A stretch of 64,000 nucleotides of DNA from Dasypus novemcinctus. Lineage: Eukaryota > Chordata > Mammalia > Cingulata > Dasypodidae. The stretch's first letter is position 1; every line of letters begins with the position of its first letter. Location: contig NC_080679.1 of assembly GCF_030445035.2 (NCBI RefSeq), forward strand, positions 118,269,992 through 118,333,991, written 5' to 3'. The position numbers were made by a program, and so were the translations under genes. Below are positions 1 to 11,249 of this stretch, in pieces. A model generated the notes under the pieces. It had not been told where the DNA came from and made no database searches. It was given only the letters and a program-made list of their open reading frames with translations.

Positions 1-99
1 TTCCTAAATTAATTGTACCTCAGGGTAACCAAGTAGCTGATGAAGGGGAGTTTGTGCTTATTTTCCATAGACGTATTCTGGCTAATTAATGAAGGGCAA

Positions 100-650
100 A
101 CAGTAGTGGAATATCGCGGTGACTGAGTATGTTGTTGACCTAATTTTTCACCCCTTCCATTGTCCATGCCCTTCCTTCGTATCTTTGCTGTGCCCTCCCA
201 TGGAAGGCAGGACCACTTTCCTACCTCTTGACTTTGGATTTGGCCATCTGACTTTCTTTGGCCAATGGGATGAGGTAGAAGTGATGGTATGCTAATTACA
301 AACTCCGGCCTCAAGAGAATTTGCATACTTTTACTAGCTCTCTGTTTCTTCCATCATCGTAAGAAAAACATGATCCAGGATAGTCTTCTGGACCCAGGAA
401 GAGGATGAGGGGCATGTGGAGCAGAGTCAAGTTGCCCCAGCCAATCCTAGATTAGACCAGCAGTCCACTCACAAGTCATTAGCTAAATACTTATTGTCAT
501 GCTGCTGAGATTCCTTGATCTTTTGTTATGCACCAAATAACTGACATGATCTCTGTTTTGCAATCCCCAATTTAAAAATGGGTGTATGAAATGATTGTGA
601 ATGACAGCTAACATCACAAAACGAGATAAACTGATATATGCTATGCCTCC
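100..650. repeat. Ancient LTR-like mammalian repeat, probable
   Basis: The stretch has phrases typical of an old mammalian LTR-like repeat (for example GAGGATGAGGGGCATGTGGAGCAGAG near 403-426, read in pieces, followed by a CCCCAGCCAATCCTAGA-type segment). The same type of sequence recurs near 23720-24640. I cannot name the family with confidence. No coding potential is visible, and the short open frames here look random. Confidence 0.4.
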
Positions 651-676
651 TGATCGAAGTAAGCAACACCCTCTAG

Positions 677-869
677 CAGGGGTTCTTAATCTTTTTTGCT
701 CCATGGACCCTTTTGCCAGTTAAGTGAAAACCACAGACCCCTTATAAGTCCACACTATACTATGTATTATTTAATAAATACATCACACCCGCACCAACAT
801 GTCCCCACAAGTATAATGGTTTTTTTGGAATTTCAATTCAAGCTCACAGACCCTTTGTTAAGAACCCTG
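677..869. mobile_element. hAT-type MITE, copy 1
   Basis: This non-autonomous element of about 190 bp begins CAGGGGTTCTTAA and ends TTAAGAACCCTG, so the termini form an inverted repeat of the hAT/Charlie style. The 8-bp flanks CCCTCTAG and CCTTATAG agree at 6 of 8 positions, as expected for an old 8-bp target duplication. Two further copies lie at 1243-1434 and 47072-47250. It encodes nothing and would have needed a transposase in trans. Confidence 0.7.
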
Positions 870-1105
870 CCTTATAGGCTTGCCGAAATCAAACCTGAAA
901 CTGATCAAACCTCTAAATCTGTCAGTTTACAGAAAACACAGGTGTCAGGAGAACATATCAAACAAACTAAAATTCATTTTGTGAGAAACTCTCACGACAA
1001 ATGATCTAGTTTCTTAAATAAACAATATGAAAGGGGGAAAAAAAAAGAGGGAACCAATAGATCAAAGAGATGTAAGAGATTTTAAAAATCAATCACCATG
1101 TGTAT

Positions 1106-1735
1106 TAATTACTTAGGGCTGCTTAAGAACCACAAACAGGGTGGCTTGAAACAATAGAGATTTATTCTCTTATAGTTTCTGCAGGCTAAAAATCGAAAAT
1201 CAAGGTATTACCAGGGCCATGCTACCTCTGAAGCCTTTAGAGCAGGGGTTCTTAACCTCTTTTGTTCCACGAACCCCCTTTGCTGGTCAGGTGAAAACCA
1301 CGGACCCCTTACTAAGCCCATACTATATGTGTACTATTTAATAAATTTATCACACCCGCACCAACACGCCCCTACAAGAATAATGTCTTTTTGAACCTTA
1401 ATTCAAGCTTGCAGACCCCTGGTTAAGAGCCCTGCTCTGGAGGAAGAGCCTTCCTTGTCTCTTCCTGGTTTCTGGCAGTCTCAGGCATTCCTTAGCTCGT
1501 GGGGGCATAGCTCTAGACTCTGGTTCTTTTTTCATATGGCCATTTTCCCTCTGTGTCCACATTTCCTTCTACTTTAAGTTTAAGGATGCCAGTCACACTG
1601 GATTAGACCTACCTTAATTCAGTAGGACCTTACCCTAACTAATTAAATCCACAAAGACCGTGTTTCCAAGTAAGGTCACATTCTGAGGCCAGGTGGACAT
1701 GAATCTGGAGAGGACACTAGTCAACCCAGTTCACC
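1106..1735 (-). mobile_element. MLT1-type MaLR solo LTR, interrupted by a MITE
   Basis: Read on the plus strand this is the reverse complement of an MLT1-like LTR. It starts with a TATTAATTACTTAGGGCTGC-like block, passes through an ATTTATTCTCTTATAG block, and ends with the CATTCTGAGG...GGACATGAAT block. A hAT-type MITE has inserted at 1243-1434. No internal retroviral sequence remains. Confidence 0.7.
1243..1434. mobile_element. hAT-type MITE, copy 2, nested in MLT1
   Basis: The termini are CAGGGGTTCTTAACC and GGTTAAGAGCCCTG. The flanking 8-mers CTTTAGAG and CTCTGGAG match at 6 of 8 positions. It sits inside the MLT1 LTR, so it moved after that LTR was fixed. It is the clearest of the three copies in the window. 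Confidence 0.75.
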
Positions 1736-1861
1736 ATGTGGACCTTATTTAAATCCCAATTAAAACAATTTTTAAAAAATTATAGGACAGGGAGGATGAC
1801 TTGCGATTTGAACATTGGGTATGCGATATTTTAGGGAAATAGTTAATTGTCTTAGGAGTTG

Positions 1862-2325
1862 TTTTAGTCTGCTAGGCTGCTGAGAGCCATATAACAGAAA
1901 TGGGTTGGCTTTCACAATGGGGATGTATTATCATGTAAAGCTTGCAATTTCAGTGCTGAGAAAAATGTCCAAATCAAGATATCATCAGGCAATGCTCTCT
2001 CCCTGAAGACAAGCTGCCAGCAATCCTGGACTCCTCTGTCACATGGCCAGGCACATGGCAGTGTCTGCTAGACTTTCCCTCCACCCCCCCTGCCCCGTCC
2101 CCAGCTTTCATTGCTTTCGGCTTCTTGGTTCTGTGGCTTCCTCTTTCTCTCTCCATAGTCATCCTGTTTATAAAGGATTCTGGTAAGAGAACTAAGACAC
2201 ACCCTAGGCCATGCCTTAACTGAAGTCTCCTAATCAAAAGGTCCTACCCACAACATGTTCAGACCTGCAGGAATGGACCAACTTGAAGAACATGATTTGA
2301 TGGGGCGCACACAGTCTCACACTAC
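1862..2325 (-). mobile_element. MaLR-type LTR fragment (xenarthran family)
   Basis: It shares block order with the LTR at 62966-63630: a TTTAGTCTGCTAGGCTGC-like start, then AAAATGTCCAAATCAAG, then a TTTATAAAGGATTCTGG-like block, then an AATCAAAAGGTCCTA-like block. The orientation is minus. It is diverged and carries no coding sequence. Confidence 0.6.
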
Positions 2326-2329
2326 TGCA

Positions 2330-2760
2330 GGAGGGATAATAGTTTTGTACCTGCTATACTTTACTGCAGAATAATAAATTACCCCCACACTTAGTACCTT
2401 AAAATAACCATTTTATTAAATTTCACAATTTTGTAGGTCAGGAATGTGAGCAGTGGTCAGCTGAGTGATTTTTCTGTGCCATGCAGCATCAAATAAAGCC
2501 ATTAGGTGGAATTCAGCTGACAGAAGGGCAGATCTAGAGGGTCCAAGATGGTTTTCTTCTGGTGGCTTGGAGAGGAAGAGTGGAAGGCTGGACTCAGTAG
2601 AGACTTTGGACCAGAGCACCTGCATGTGCTCTCTTCAGTGTGACAGTCTCTGGGTTGCCAGACCTCTTACAGGGCAGTGCAGGGCTCTCTCAGAATGTGC
2701 CCAAAGAAGTCCAGATGGGAGCATCAAGGCTTGTCTTAAGACCTAACCTTGTAACTCCCA
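2330..2760. repeat. Ancient LTR-like fragment
   Basis: The sequence begins TACTTTACTGCAGAATAATA and runs through a TTTTGTAGGTCAGGAATGTG block. It resembles an old mammalian LTR repeat that also appears at 41219-41683. I cannot assign the family, and no gene is supported. Confidence 0.4.
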
Positions 2761-2829
2761 GAATGATTTTTCTGTCCTATTCTCTTGGTCAAGTAAGTCA
2801 CTATAACTCAAGGTGAAGGGAATTACCAC

Positions 2830-3130
2830 TTCTCTTCAGGGCAAAAAATGTGGAGATATCTGTTTTTAAAAGGAGATGCCTTGTATTTTAGAGCTAGTAT
2901 TTATAGATGAAAAGGTCTGATGTCCATAATAATTGGGAAGGCGGGGAGAGGGAAGTAGATGAAGTAGAATTAACCATGACTTGATCATTGTTGCAGCTGG
3001 GTAATGAGTACCTAAGGGTTCATTATATTATTCTATTTCTGTATGTTTGATTTTTTCTATAAGACATCACAAGAAATTAAGTTTTCTTTACCCAAAAACT
3101 TTCTTTACCCAAAAATCTAACACAAAAACA
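2830..3130 (+). repeat. Old LINE 3' end, probable
   Basis: The segment with GGGTTCATTATATTATTCT followed by TGTATGTTTGATTTTTTCTA resembles the 3' end of ancient mammalian L1 copies. It is short and diverged, and there is no open frame. Confidence 0.4.
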
Positions 3131-3246
3131 AAGGCTACCAGTAAAAACTCTCATACTATGCATTTGCTATATATGTTTCTGATATTGAACTTTGAGCTAG
3201 CCTAAATAAATTACTACTGAGTAGGAACTGCAGTACTTGGAATTTT

Positions 3247-3442
3247 TTTTAAGGTACCAGGGGCCACCTCGTATGTGGAAAGTCGGCGCTCAATCACTGA
3301 GCCACATAGGCTCTCCTGAGCTGGTTTTTTGTTTGTTTGTTTTGCTTTGTTTTTGTTTTTGCTTTAGGAGGCATGGGAAACCAACCAGGATCTCCCATGT
3401 GGGAAGAAGGCGCTCAACCACTTGAGCCACATCTGCTCCCCT
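3247..3442 (-). mobile_element. DAS-type tRNA-derived SINE, dimeric
   Basis: In minus orientation two tRNA-like units follow each other. Each has the GCAGATGTGGCTCAAG-like A-box region and the CCCACATGGGAG signature. It is flanked by 14/15-matching direct repeats, AGTACTTGGAATTTT at 3232-3246 and GGTACTTGGAATTTT at 3443-3457. These define an L1-style insertion and its exact limits. Confidence 0.85.
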
Positions 3443-3457
3443 GGTACTTGGAATTTT

Positions 3458-4318
3458 AAGAAGAATGCTTCATTTCCTTAGGTTAGTGCTGTGAATTTCT
3501 AATATGTTTTGCATTTACAAATGTTTCATATTTAAATATTGTTAGTAATTGTAGTGGCCTGTAAAGTGCTTCCAGTACATAGGATAGCACAAACCGCAAT
3601 TGAGTGCTTTAGGCATGTGGTTATAAAAGTTAATTTTTAAATAGTTTTGTTGCTTAACCCTTCCAGGGAAACAATCGTTTTTCAGTTAAAAATTAGCAAG
3701 CTTTAATAACCACAATTTCCCCTAAGGCACAATGCTAAAACTGATCCCCCCCCCCCAGACTTATTGCTTCTCTAACCCAAGTACAACTCAAATGAATAAC
3801 CACACAAAAACAAGAATGGCATGACATCTAAATGTATAAAATATATGCAGTATTTTCATTTTCCCCAAACTCTGCATAATGACTTATTTTCATATTCACA
3901 ATTTATGATGAAATAATATGCAACTCTAAATAATCTGATTATTGGTGATCCCTCTTTATGCATCAAAATACAGAGATCAAGTCACTAACATTTATATTAC
4001 TAACTAATGGCCAAACGTCCGTAACCACCAAGTTGGTATTTTGCCTTATGGCGAATTCCAAATCCACATAGTACCTGTACAACAGAATTTGATGTCAAAA
4101 ATTATTCCTACTTACTGAATAGAGGCTCCAAATGGGATGAGGGGATTGTATGCCATTTGACAAATATGCAGTAATTCTGAGGAAGAACTTCTTGAGGAGA
4201 AGGCATGCATCAACTCTGCTCCCTATCCCAACACTACCAAAACCCTTCATATAAGATAGCCCTTCTCACCACATGATGCTGAAGTAGGACAACTGGAGAA
4301 TGACTTAAAAGTCTGGAA
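3458..4318. other. Unassigned AT-rich interval
   Basis: I see no gene, RNA or recognisable repeat here. There is a short C run near 3747-3756. It is probably unique or heavily decayed DNA. Confidence 0.4.
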
Positions 4319-4319
4319 T

Positions 4320-4510
4320 TCTAAACTCAGCTCTGAAAATTCCTAGCCAAGTGACCTCTTGAAAGACATTTTATCTTTCTGAGTCTCAGCTTCATCATCT
4401 TTACAATAAAAGTTACAATTTCTGTCCTACCTACCATACAGGACTCTTAGAACTATCAACTTTATAATGTTCTTTGAAATCATTTTAAAAACCTTATAGC
4501 TCTCTACAAG
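4320..4510 (+). repeat. MIR SINE fossil
   Basis: The core order matches MIR: a CAAGTGACCTCTTGAAAGA-like block, then TTTCTGAGTCTCAGCTTCATC, then an ACCTACCATACAGGACTCTT-like block. MIR is a tRNA-derived SINE shared by all mammals. This copy is diverged and inert. Confidence 0.7.
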
Positions 4511-5439
4511 TGTATTATTACAAGTAGTAGTCTACATATATAAAGCATGTTTTCCTTGAGGAAACCTAGAACTATTTTCTCCCAAAAAAATACTTTGATT
4601 ACTAATCCCCTTATTCTCTACTATCTTTACACAGAAAATCAGAGGCCAGTGTTTATAAAAAGAGGAAAAATATTTTGAATTACATAGACATGGCAATGAC
4701 TGAGTTGCCTACTCAATACATGCTTTCTACTTCTTCCATTTCAATAGAACAAAGATTTTATTCACAGTGACAGTGTGTACAACTAAAAGGCAGTGTTTCC
4801 TATTCCTATGATATTATGAATAAGTTCTGATTAAACATATGTAAGCAAAGATTGATGGGTGGGACATTTGGAAAGTCTCTATAAGAGGGAAAACACAGCT
4901 GAGGTATACCTTTTTGTCTTTCTCTTCTTCCTCTCTGCTACCTGGAATACAGACGTGGCTGCTTGAGCTCCAGCTGCTATCTTGAACCCTGGAGCAAACT
5001 CTGTTATACAAACCACAAAGAAACGAAACTAGAAGTCAGGGGCCTCATACAACAAACAGCCTGGATTATCTACCTTTTGACTTCTTTTACTAGAGAAAAT
5101 TAAATCAATCCTTATGTGTTTAAGTTATGTTATTTTAGTTTTTTCTTAAATGTTACTGAACCTAATCATAACCAACACAATGAATAAATGGGTCAAGTAG
5201 AAAGAGAATGAAATATCAAGAACATAGAGGATCACCTCTAAGAATTAGGGAAGTAAAGGTATATATTCTTGATAATTAGGCAGATCATACTCACCATTGC
5301 TAAGAAATCAACCAGTCAGTCCTGAAAACTTTTTGTTATTATACTCAGTTATATAGAAATGTTAAGATCCACTCCCCTGCCAAAGGAAAAAAAAACCTAA
5401 TTTTTTATTTTGAAGATTTTCTATTCCCTCCCCACCCCC
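4511..5439. other. Unassigned interval
   Basis: No gene or confident repeat is visible. The part near 4860-5030 (CTCTGCTACCTGGAATACAG and its neighbours) may be a relic of an old LTR, but I cannot support a name. Confidence 0.35.
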
Positions 5440-6010
5440 TGTATTAGTCAGCTTAAGGGGTGCTGATGCAAAAGAACATAAATCAGGTGGTTTTTATAAA
5501 GGGTATTTATTTGGGGTAGAAGCTTACAGTTTAGGCCATAAAGCACAAGTTACTTCCCTCACCAAAGTCTCTTGCCACGTGTTGGAGCAAGATGGCTGCT
5601 GACATCTGCCAGGATTCAGTCTTCCTGGGTTCCTCTCTTCCCTGGGGTTCATTTCTCTCCTGGCTCTGCTCCTCTGTTTTCTGGCAAGATCAGCTGTAGA
5701 CTATCAGGCGACTGGTTCTGTCTCTCTCCCCGGGGCTTCTGCCGTGTCTGAAGAGCCGTCTCTATTCCTCTGTATTCTTCTGTGTGTTCACTTCCCATGC
5801 TGCAGCACAAAACTCCACTCTGTCCTTTGTCATGTCTTTTATCTTGAGTCCCCACCCACCAAAGGGCGGGAACTCAACGCCCTACTGATGTGGCCCAATC
5901 AAAGCCCTAATCATAATTTAATCACACCCAGGGTCAGACTAGTTTATAAATATAATCCAATATCTATTTTTGGAATTCATGAACCATATCAACTGCGACA
6001 CCCCCTTTCC
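5440..6010. mobile_element. TIR element, copy 1 (3' end lost)
   Basis: It starts TGTATTAGTCAGC, then has the AAGGGGTGCTGATGCAAA block and the GGGTATTTATTTGGGGTAG block. It shares its order with the copies at 12396 and 39666. It reaches the CACCCCCTTT block near 6000-6006, where the 3' inverted repeat should begin, and then loses similarity. It has no coding capacity. See 39666-40366 for the complete copy. Confidence 0.6.
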
Positions 6011-6109
6011 AAGATTCAGTTTAGAGTATTGTCATCACAAAGGGTAAAACTGAGACAGAAAAAACTGATTCTCCCAAAAATTCTTTCTTTATATTCAGAA
6101 TGACACTGA

Positions 6110-7390
6110 ATCTTTATTTAGTATTCTACATGCAATGACATGGATATATTTCAAAAATATTATCTTAATAGAAAGGCCACATATTCTATGGTTTGACTCA
6201 TATAAAATATCTTTAGTAGGCAAATCTATAGAGACAGAGTAGATTAGTGTTTTCTATAGGCTGGGGGAGAGGGAATGGAGCAGAAGAGTGACTGCTATTG
6301 CATACAAGTTTCTTTTGGAGTGATGAAAATGATCTGGAATTATATAGTGGTGATGGTTGCACAATTCTGTGAATATAACAAAAACCATTAAATTGTACAC
6401 TTAAAAAAGGTGAATTTTATGGCATGTGAATTATCTCTTAATAAATCTGTTACATATAAGTACAAAGAGTTAGAAAGTAGGAGTCCAAAAAAGAAAAGTT
6501 AGAAAGGAAGAGTTCGAATTTCCTAGCACTAAAAGGGATAAATTGCTCAATTAAAGAAGTTCATTATGTAGCCAGTACAATGGAGGAAAATAGACCCTAA
6601 CCAAGGAATACCAATATTAAATTCCAGAAAACATGGGCAAAGAGATGATCCTACAAGTTTTTAGAAAAGAAAAAAAAACAAAAAAATAAAACAAAAACAA
6701 AAACCCCAGGTCCCATTAAAAAGATCGAGAATCACTGAAAGGCTTTGGACAGTTCAAGAATAACATTCAAAGTTAGAATGCAGTGGAGGGATCCTTTTAA
6801 AATTCTGAGGGAAATTATTTCCAACCTAGAATCCAATACCCTGTCAAACTATCCATTAAATGTAAAGGTTGAATGGAGATAGTTTCAGGTATGTAAGGAC
6901 TTAAAATATTTACTTCTGATGTAAACTTTCTGAGGAGCCTATGGCAGGATGTTCTCTACAAAAATAAAAGAGATACTAAGAAAGAAGGCAAAGGATGTGG
7001 GAAACAGGAGGTCCCTCATTCAATCTCTGGTGAGTCAGGAGAGAAGAGAGCAGAAGAGGATCTCAGAATGATGATAAAGAAATATCACTCAAGAACAGCT
7101 CTGTAGCAACACAAAGGAAACCAGTCCAGTTCTAAGCCTATGAAAAATCTCAGATAGATTTCTTTAGGAAGATAAGATTGAAAGAATGCCTAATGGGATT
7201 GGATTTATTGAGAGATTTAGACAATGGGCAAAGTGCTTGGTGTCAATTTAGTGATAAATACAAAGCAAATGAGGAAAGACAGTTCTAAATCTAGGAAAAG
7301 CAAAAAGTTGAACAGGAAAGAAAAAGAAATTATAGTTTATCACATGTATAAATAGCATGCATAGTCATATCAGTGTAAACAGTGATTAAT
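6110..7390 (+). mobile_element. L1-type LINE fragments
   Basis: 6110-6460 is an L1 3' end. It has GGAGTGATGAAAATGATCTGG, a GTGATGGTTGCACAATTCTG block, and a final AATTGTACACTTAAAAAAGG with the ATTATCTCTTAATAAA tail. 6540-7390 resembles another old LINE segment, with an ATTTCCAACCTAGAATCCAA block. Both are decayed and have no meaningful open frame. Confidence 0.6.
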
Positions 7391-7404
7391 AAAATTATAT
7401 TATA

Positions 7405-7636
7405 AATGGAGTGGATATGGCTTAAGCAGTTGGGCACCTGCCTCCCACATGGGAAGTTCCAGGTTCAGTTCCCAGTGCCTCCTAAAGAGGCCAAGCAGAC
7501 AACAAGTGGATTCAAAGATCAGACAACAAGCAGATATGAGTAGAGACAATGAGCCAACACAATGAGCAAAGACAATAAGCAAACAGACAAGGGAGCCATC
7601 TTGCAGGGGGTGGGGAATAATAATGATAATATTTTA
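7405..7636 (+). mobile_element. DAS-type SINE
   Basis: It begins with a GGAGTGGATATGGCTTAAGC tRNA-like head, continues with CCCACATGGGAAGTTCC and a GGTTCAGTTCCC B-box-like block, and ends in an A-rich tail. The flanks AAAATTATATTATA (7391-7404) and AAAATTATATTGTA (7637-7650) are a target duplication. Confidence 0.85.
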
Positions 7637-7718
7637 AAAATTATATTGTAGATACACTAGAATTAACCAAAATTATATTAAATATACTAGGAGAATAGGG
7701 TCTTAAGAAGGATGTATG

Positions 7719-8151
7719 GGGGTGGCAGACTTGGCCAGTGGTAGGGCATCCATCTACCACATGGGAGGTCCGTGGTTCAAACCCCGGGCTTCCTTGACCC
7801 ATGTGGAGCTGGCCCATGCACAGTGCTGATGCGTGCAAGGAGTGCCCTGCCATGCAGGGGTGTCCCCCATGTAGGGGAGCCCCACGTGCAAGGAGTGCGC
7901 CCCGTAAGGAGAGCCGCCCAGCGTGAAAGAAAGTGCAGCCTGCCCAGGAATGGTGCCACCCACACAGAGAGCTGACACAACAAGATGACGCAACAAAAAG
8001 AAACACAGATTCCCGTGCCACTGACAACAACAGAAGCAGACAAAGAAGAACATGCAGCAAATAGACACAGAGAACAGACAACTGGGGCGGGGGGCGGGGG
8101 GGGGGAGGGGAGAGAAATAAATAAATAAATAAATCTTTAAAAGAAATAAAA
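7719..8151 (+). mobile_element. DAS SINE, near full length
   Basis: This is a full-length type copy. Its tRNA-like head includes GGTTCAAACCCCGGGC as the RNA polymerase III B box. The body has the repeated GCAAGGAGTGC motifs, and the end is A-rich with an AAATAAAT run and TCTTTAAAAG. Flanks AAGAAGGATGTATG (7705-7718) and AAGAAGGGTGTATG (8152-8165) form the target duplication. Several overlapping frames of 60-146 codons across it are by-products of the GC-rich repeat and are not genes. Confidence 0.9.
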
Positions 8152-9244
8152 AAGAAGGGTGTATGCAGGAGAGGGTGTGAGGGAAGAAAGGGAGATAAAA
8201 CTTATTTTGGAAGATGGAGGATTAGAGAGGCAGAGGGATCACTTTTCTCCCAGAAAAAAATAGCTAGAGGACAGGCAGAGACTTTCTGGAGGGATGCTCT
8301 GAGCCTTAGGTCAGCAGGGGAAGCCAGCACACCACCCAGAAGAGAGAGGGGTGAAGGAAAGCAGTCTTGGCTGGCTGGAAAAATCCCCGGAGTAGAGCTA
8401 CAACAGCAGCTGCACCCATCTCACCACCCTTGGAGCAAACAGCAGCCTGCAGACTACAGCAGATGTGGACTGAGGGGGTTCCAGGGGTCCTCTTTCCCCA
8501 AGAGAGGGGAGAGGGAGGGACACCGCCTATAGAAAATTTAAATTTTGGCCAGCAAACTTGGTCTGCTGCACGTGGAGGCTCACAAACTTCCAGGCTGGGT
8601 GGGGCCAGGGTATTGTTTGCCCTGGAAGCTAGCAGCGAGCCAAAGATAATGTGCGGTCTCAAACACCCTCCCTAATTACCTGGACTGGTTACTGAGGAGG
8701 CAGAAGGAGGGAGGGCATGGCCTGCCAAGGGAAGAGAACAGCTTCTGAGAAAGTTTGTTTGTGAGGCTTGGCCCGCCCTGAAGATACTGCTTCTGCACCA
8801 ACTGGCCCCCTGAGGAATTACATTCTCCCTTAACTCCTGGGATCTGAGCGGAGAGGTCTGTCAAAGAGCGCCATCTTCTGGCAGACCAGAAAAGTGCACA
8901 AAATAAGGAAAAAGTAATAAATAGGCAGTCAGATGTCTTTAATGCCCCCCTCTCCAAGGCCTTTGAAAACTGGCCTGCACCCTGCGACTGGGTCCTTAGC
9001 CCTGCTTTGAGCAGTTAAACAGGGGCAATCCTAAATATCTAGAACAAGTTGAACCAAGAGTCAAAGAACAGTGGTAGCACACACTACTTAACAGTAAATT
9101 CCTAGGCAAGAGAGAGAAACTGAACATCAGAGTAAATGCAGCATCATAATCACATGCCTAGACATCAGCAAAAAAAATATAATCCATACTAACAAAAAGG
9201 AAGATGTGACTTTGGCAAATGAATAAATCAAAGCTCCAGATGAG

Positions 9245-9623
9245 GGAAGAGGATGTGGCTCAAGTGATTGAGCTCCCACCTACCACATGGGAAGTCCCAG
9301 GTTTGGTTCGAGTACTTCCTAAAAAAATGAGCAAGACAGCAAGCTGATGCGATGGGCAGGTGCAGGGAGCTGATGCAACAAGATGATGCAACAAGAGACA
9401 TGAGGAAAACATAATGAGAGACACAACAAAGCAGGGAGAGGATGTTGTGCAAATGATTACACATCTCCCTCCCACATTGGAGGTCCTGGGTTCAGTTCCC
9501 GGTGCCTCCTAAAAAGAAGACCAGAACTCAAAAAATAAACATAACAAATGCAAACAATGAGGGGGTGGGGAAAAACAAATAAATTAAATAAATCTTTTTT
9601 AAAAAAACAAACCAAAAAAAACC
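9245..9623 (+). mobile_element. DAS SINE tandem dimer
   Basis: Two tRNA-like units, starting near 9247 and 9435, lie head to tail with an A-rich end near 9600-9620. An exact 11-bp duplication, CTCCAGATGAG, flanks the pair at 9234-9244 and 9624-9634. The two units therefore inserted as a single event into the L1. Confidence 0.85.
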
Positions 9624-9639
9624 CTCCAGATGAGACATA

Positions 9640-10520
9640 GGACTTGAAACAGCTAATGAGGTTCATACAAATCTCCTAAAATAAATCATGGAGTTGACTA
9701 AGGAAATGAAAGACATTAAGAAGACACTGGGTATCATCACTTATGGGAATGAAAGACACAATAAGTGAAATTAAATCCAATAGACCTACCTCAAGACACA
9801 TAATATTCAGGATGCCAAATGCCAAAGATAACGAGAAAATTCTGAAAGCAAGGGAGAAGCAAAATATCAAATACAAGGGATGTTCAATAAGACTTAGTGC
9901 ACATTTCTCTTTAGAAACCATGGAGGCAGGAAGACAGTGGTCTGGTATAATTACAGTACTGAAAGAGAAAAACTGCCAGCCAAAAATTCTTTTTTTTTTA
10001 AGATTTATTTATTTCTCCCCCACCCCCTTTTCTGCTCTCTGTGTCTTTCACTGTGCATTCTCCTGTGTCTTCTTGTCTTCTCTTTAGGCAGCACTGGGAA
10101 CTGATCCTGGGACCTTCTGGAGTGAGAGAGAGGTGCTCAATCTCTTGCACTACCTCAGCTCCCTGGTCTGCTATGTCTCTTACTGGCTCTCCTTCGTGTC
10201 TCTTTCTGTTGTGTCATCTTGCCGCACCAGCTTTCTCTGCTCGGGCCAGGACTCCTGAATGGGCCAGCTCACCACATAGGTCAGCTCACCTTCACCAGGA
10301 GGCCCCAGGAATCAAACCCTGGACCTCCTATATGGTAGACAGGAGCCCAATCACTTGAGCCACATCCGCTTCCCAAGAATTCTTTATCTGGCAAACTGTC
10401 CTAATTTCACAGTGAATTTAAAATATTCACAGATAAACAGAAACTAAGAGAGTTCATAAACAAGAACCCAGCTCTGCAGGAAACAAAATGCATTCTGCTG
10501 TAAGAAAGAAAGACAAGATA
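9640..10520 (+). pseudogene. L1 ORF1 relic (RNA-binding protein), C-terminal part
   Basis: L1 ORF1 encodes an RNA chaperone. The frame at 9743-10000 retains the recognisable RRM and C-terminal order: SRHIIFRMPN, ILKAREKQNIKYKG, IRLSAHFSLETMEAGRQW and VLKEKNCQPKIL. A SINE at 9991-10373 interrupts it. It resumes at 10374 with a stretch matching the CTD, which includes stop codons. The N-terminal coiled coil is not intact. It is not functional. Confidence 0.75.
9991..10373 (-). mobile_element. DAS-type SINE (dimeric)
   Basis: In minus orientation it has an A-tail (T run at 9990-9999), then AGATTTATTTATTTCTCCCC, two units, and the head ending GAAGCGGATGTGGCTCAAG. The target duplication is about CAAAAATTCTTT on the left and CAAGAATTCTTT on the right. 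It breaks the ORF1 relic. Confidence 0.8.
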
Positions 10521-10639
10521 GAGAGGTTTAGAGGAGAGTGAAGAAGTGAAGACTATCAAAAAGGGTAACCAAAAGGGTTAAAAGATGGACAAAAATAAGA
10601 TATGATATATGAAAGTCAAAGGATAAAATGGTTGAAGTA

Positions 10640-11240
10640 GTGCCTTTACAGCAATAGTGTTGAATATTAATGGATTAAACTCCCCAATAAAAAGACATAG
10701 ACTGACAGAATGGATAAGAAAACATAAGCCATCCATATGCTGTCTGCAGGAGCTCACCTTAGACCCATGGATGCAAACAGACTAAAAGAGAAAGGTTGGA
10801 AAAAGATATTTCATGCAGATATTAATAGTAATCAAAAGAGAACAGGGGTAGCTATAATGATGTCAAACAAAAATGATTTTAAATTTTAAAAAGTGATAAG
10901 AGATGCAGAAGGTCATTATATATTAATAAAAGGGACAATCTACCGGGTAGGAGTAACAGCCAAGGCACCTAACCAGGGTGCCCCAAAATACATGGGGCAA
11001 ACTCTGGCAAAACTAAAAAGAAATAGACCTCTCTACAGTAACAGAGACTTCAACCCACCACTCACATCAATAGATAGAACAACTAGGTAGGAGATCAACA
11101 AGGAAACAGAGAACTTGAACAATATAACAAATGAGCTGGACTTGACAGACAGATATAAAACATTGCATCCCAAATCAGTGGGTTATACACTCTTCTCAAG
11201 AGCTCATGGATCTTTCTCCAGGGTAGACCACATATTGGTC
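10640..11240 (+). pseudogene. L1 ORF2 endonuclease-domain relic
   Basis: The segment preserves the order of the apurinic-type endonuclease of L1 ORF2: LNINGLN-like, IKRHRLTEWIRK-like, GHYILIKGTIY, YSNRDFNPPLTSIDRTT (near 11034-11088) and GSFSRVDHILVHKTAL (near 11205-11252). Frameshifts and stops interrupt it. Just after the HKTAL block the sequence jumps to the distal part of ORF2, so no polymerase domain is present. Confidence 0.75.
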
Positions 11241-11249
11241 CACAAAACA

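Noticed and set aside
7719-7800. A tRNA gene
   Set aside because: The A-box and B-box-like sequence belongs to the head of the SINE. It continues into the SINE body and A-tail, and no full cloverleaf fits.
7641-8081. Overlapping open frames of 60-146 codons on both strands
   Set aside because: They lie wholly in a DAS SINE. The same kinds of frame recur at 24064, 35925, 51972, 59871 and 62130, so they come from the repeat's GC-rich body and not from genes.
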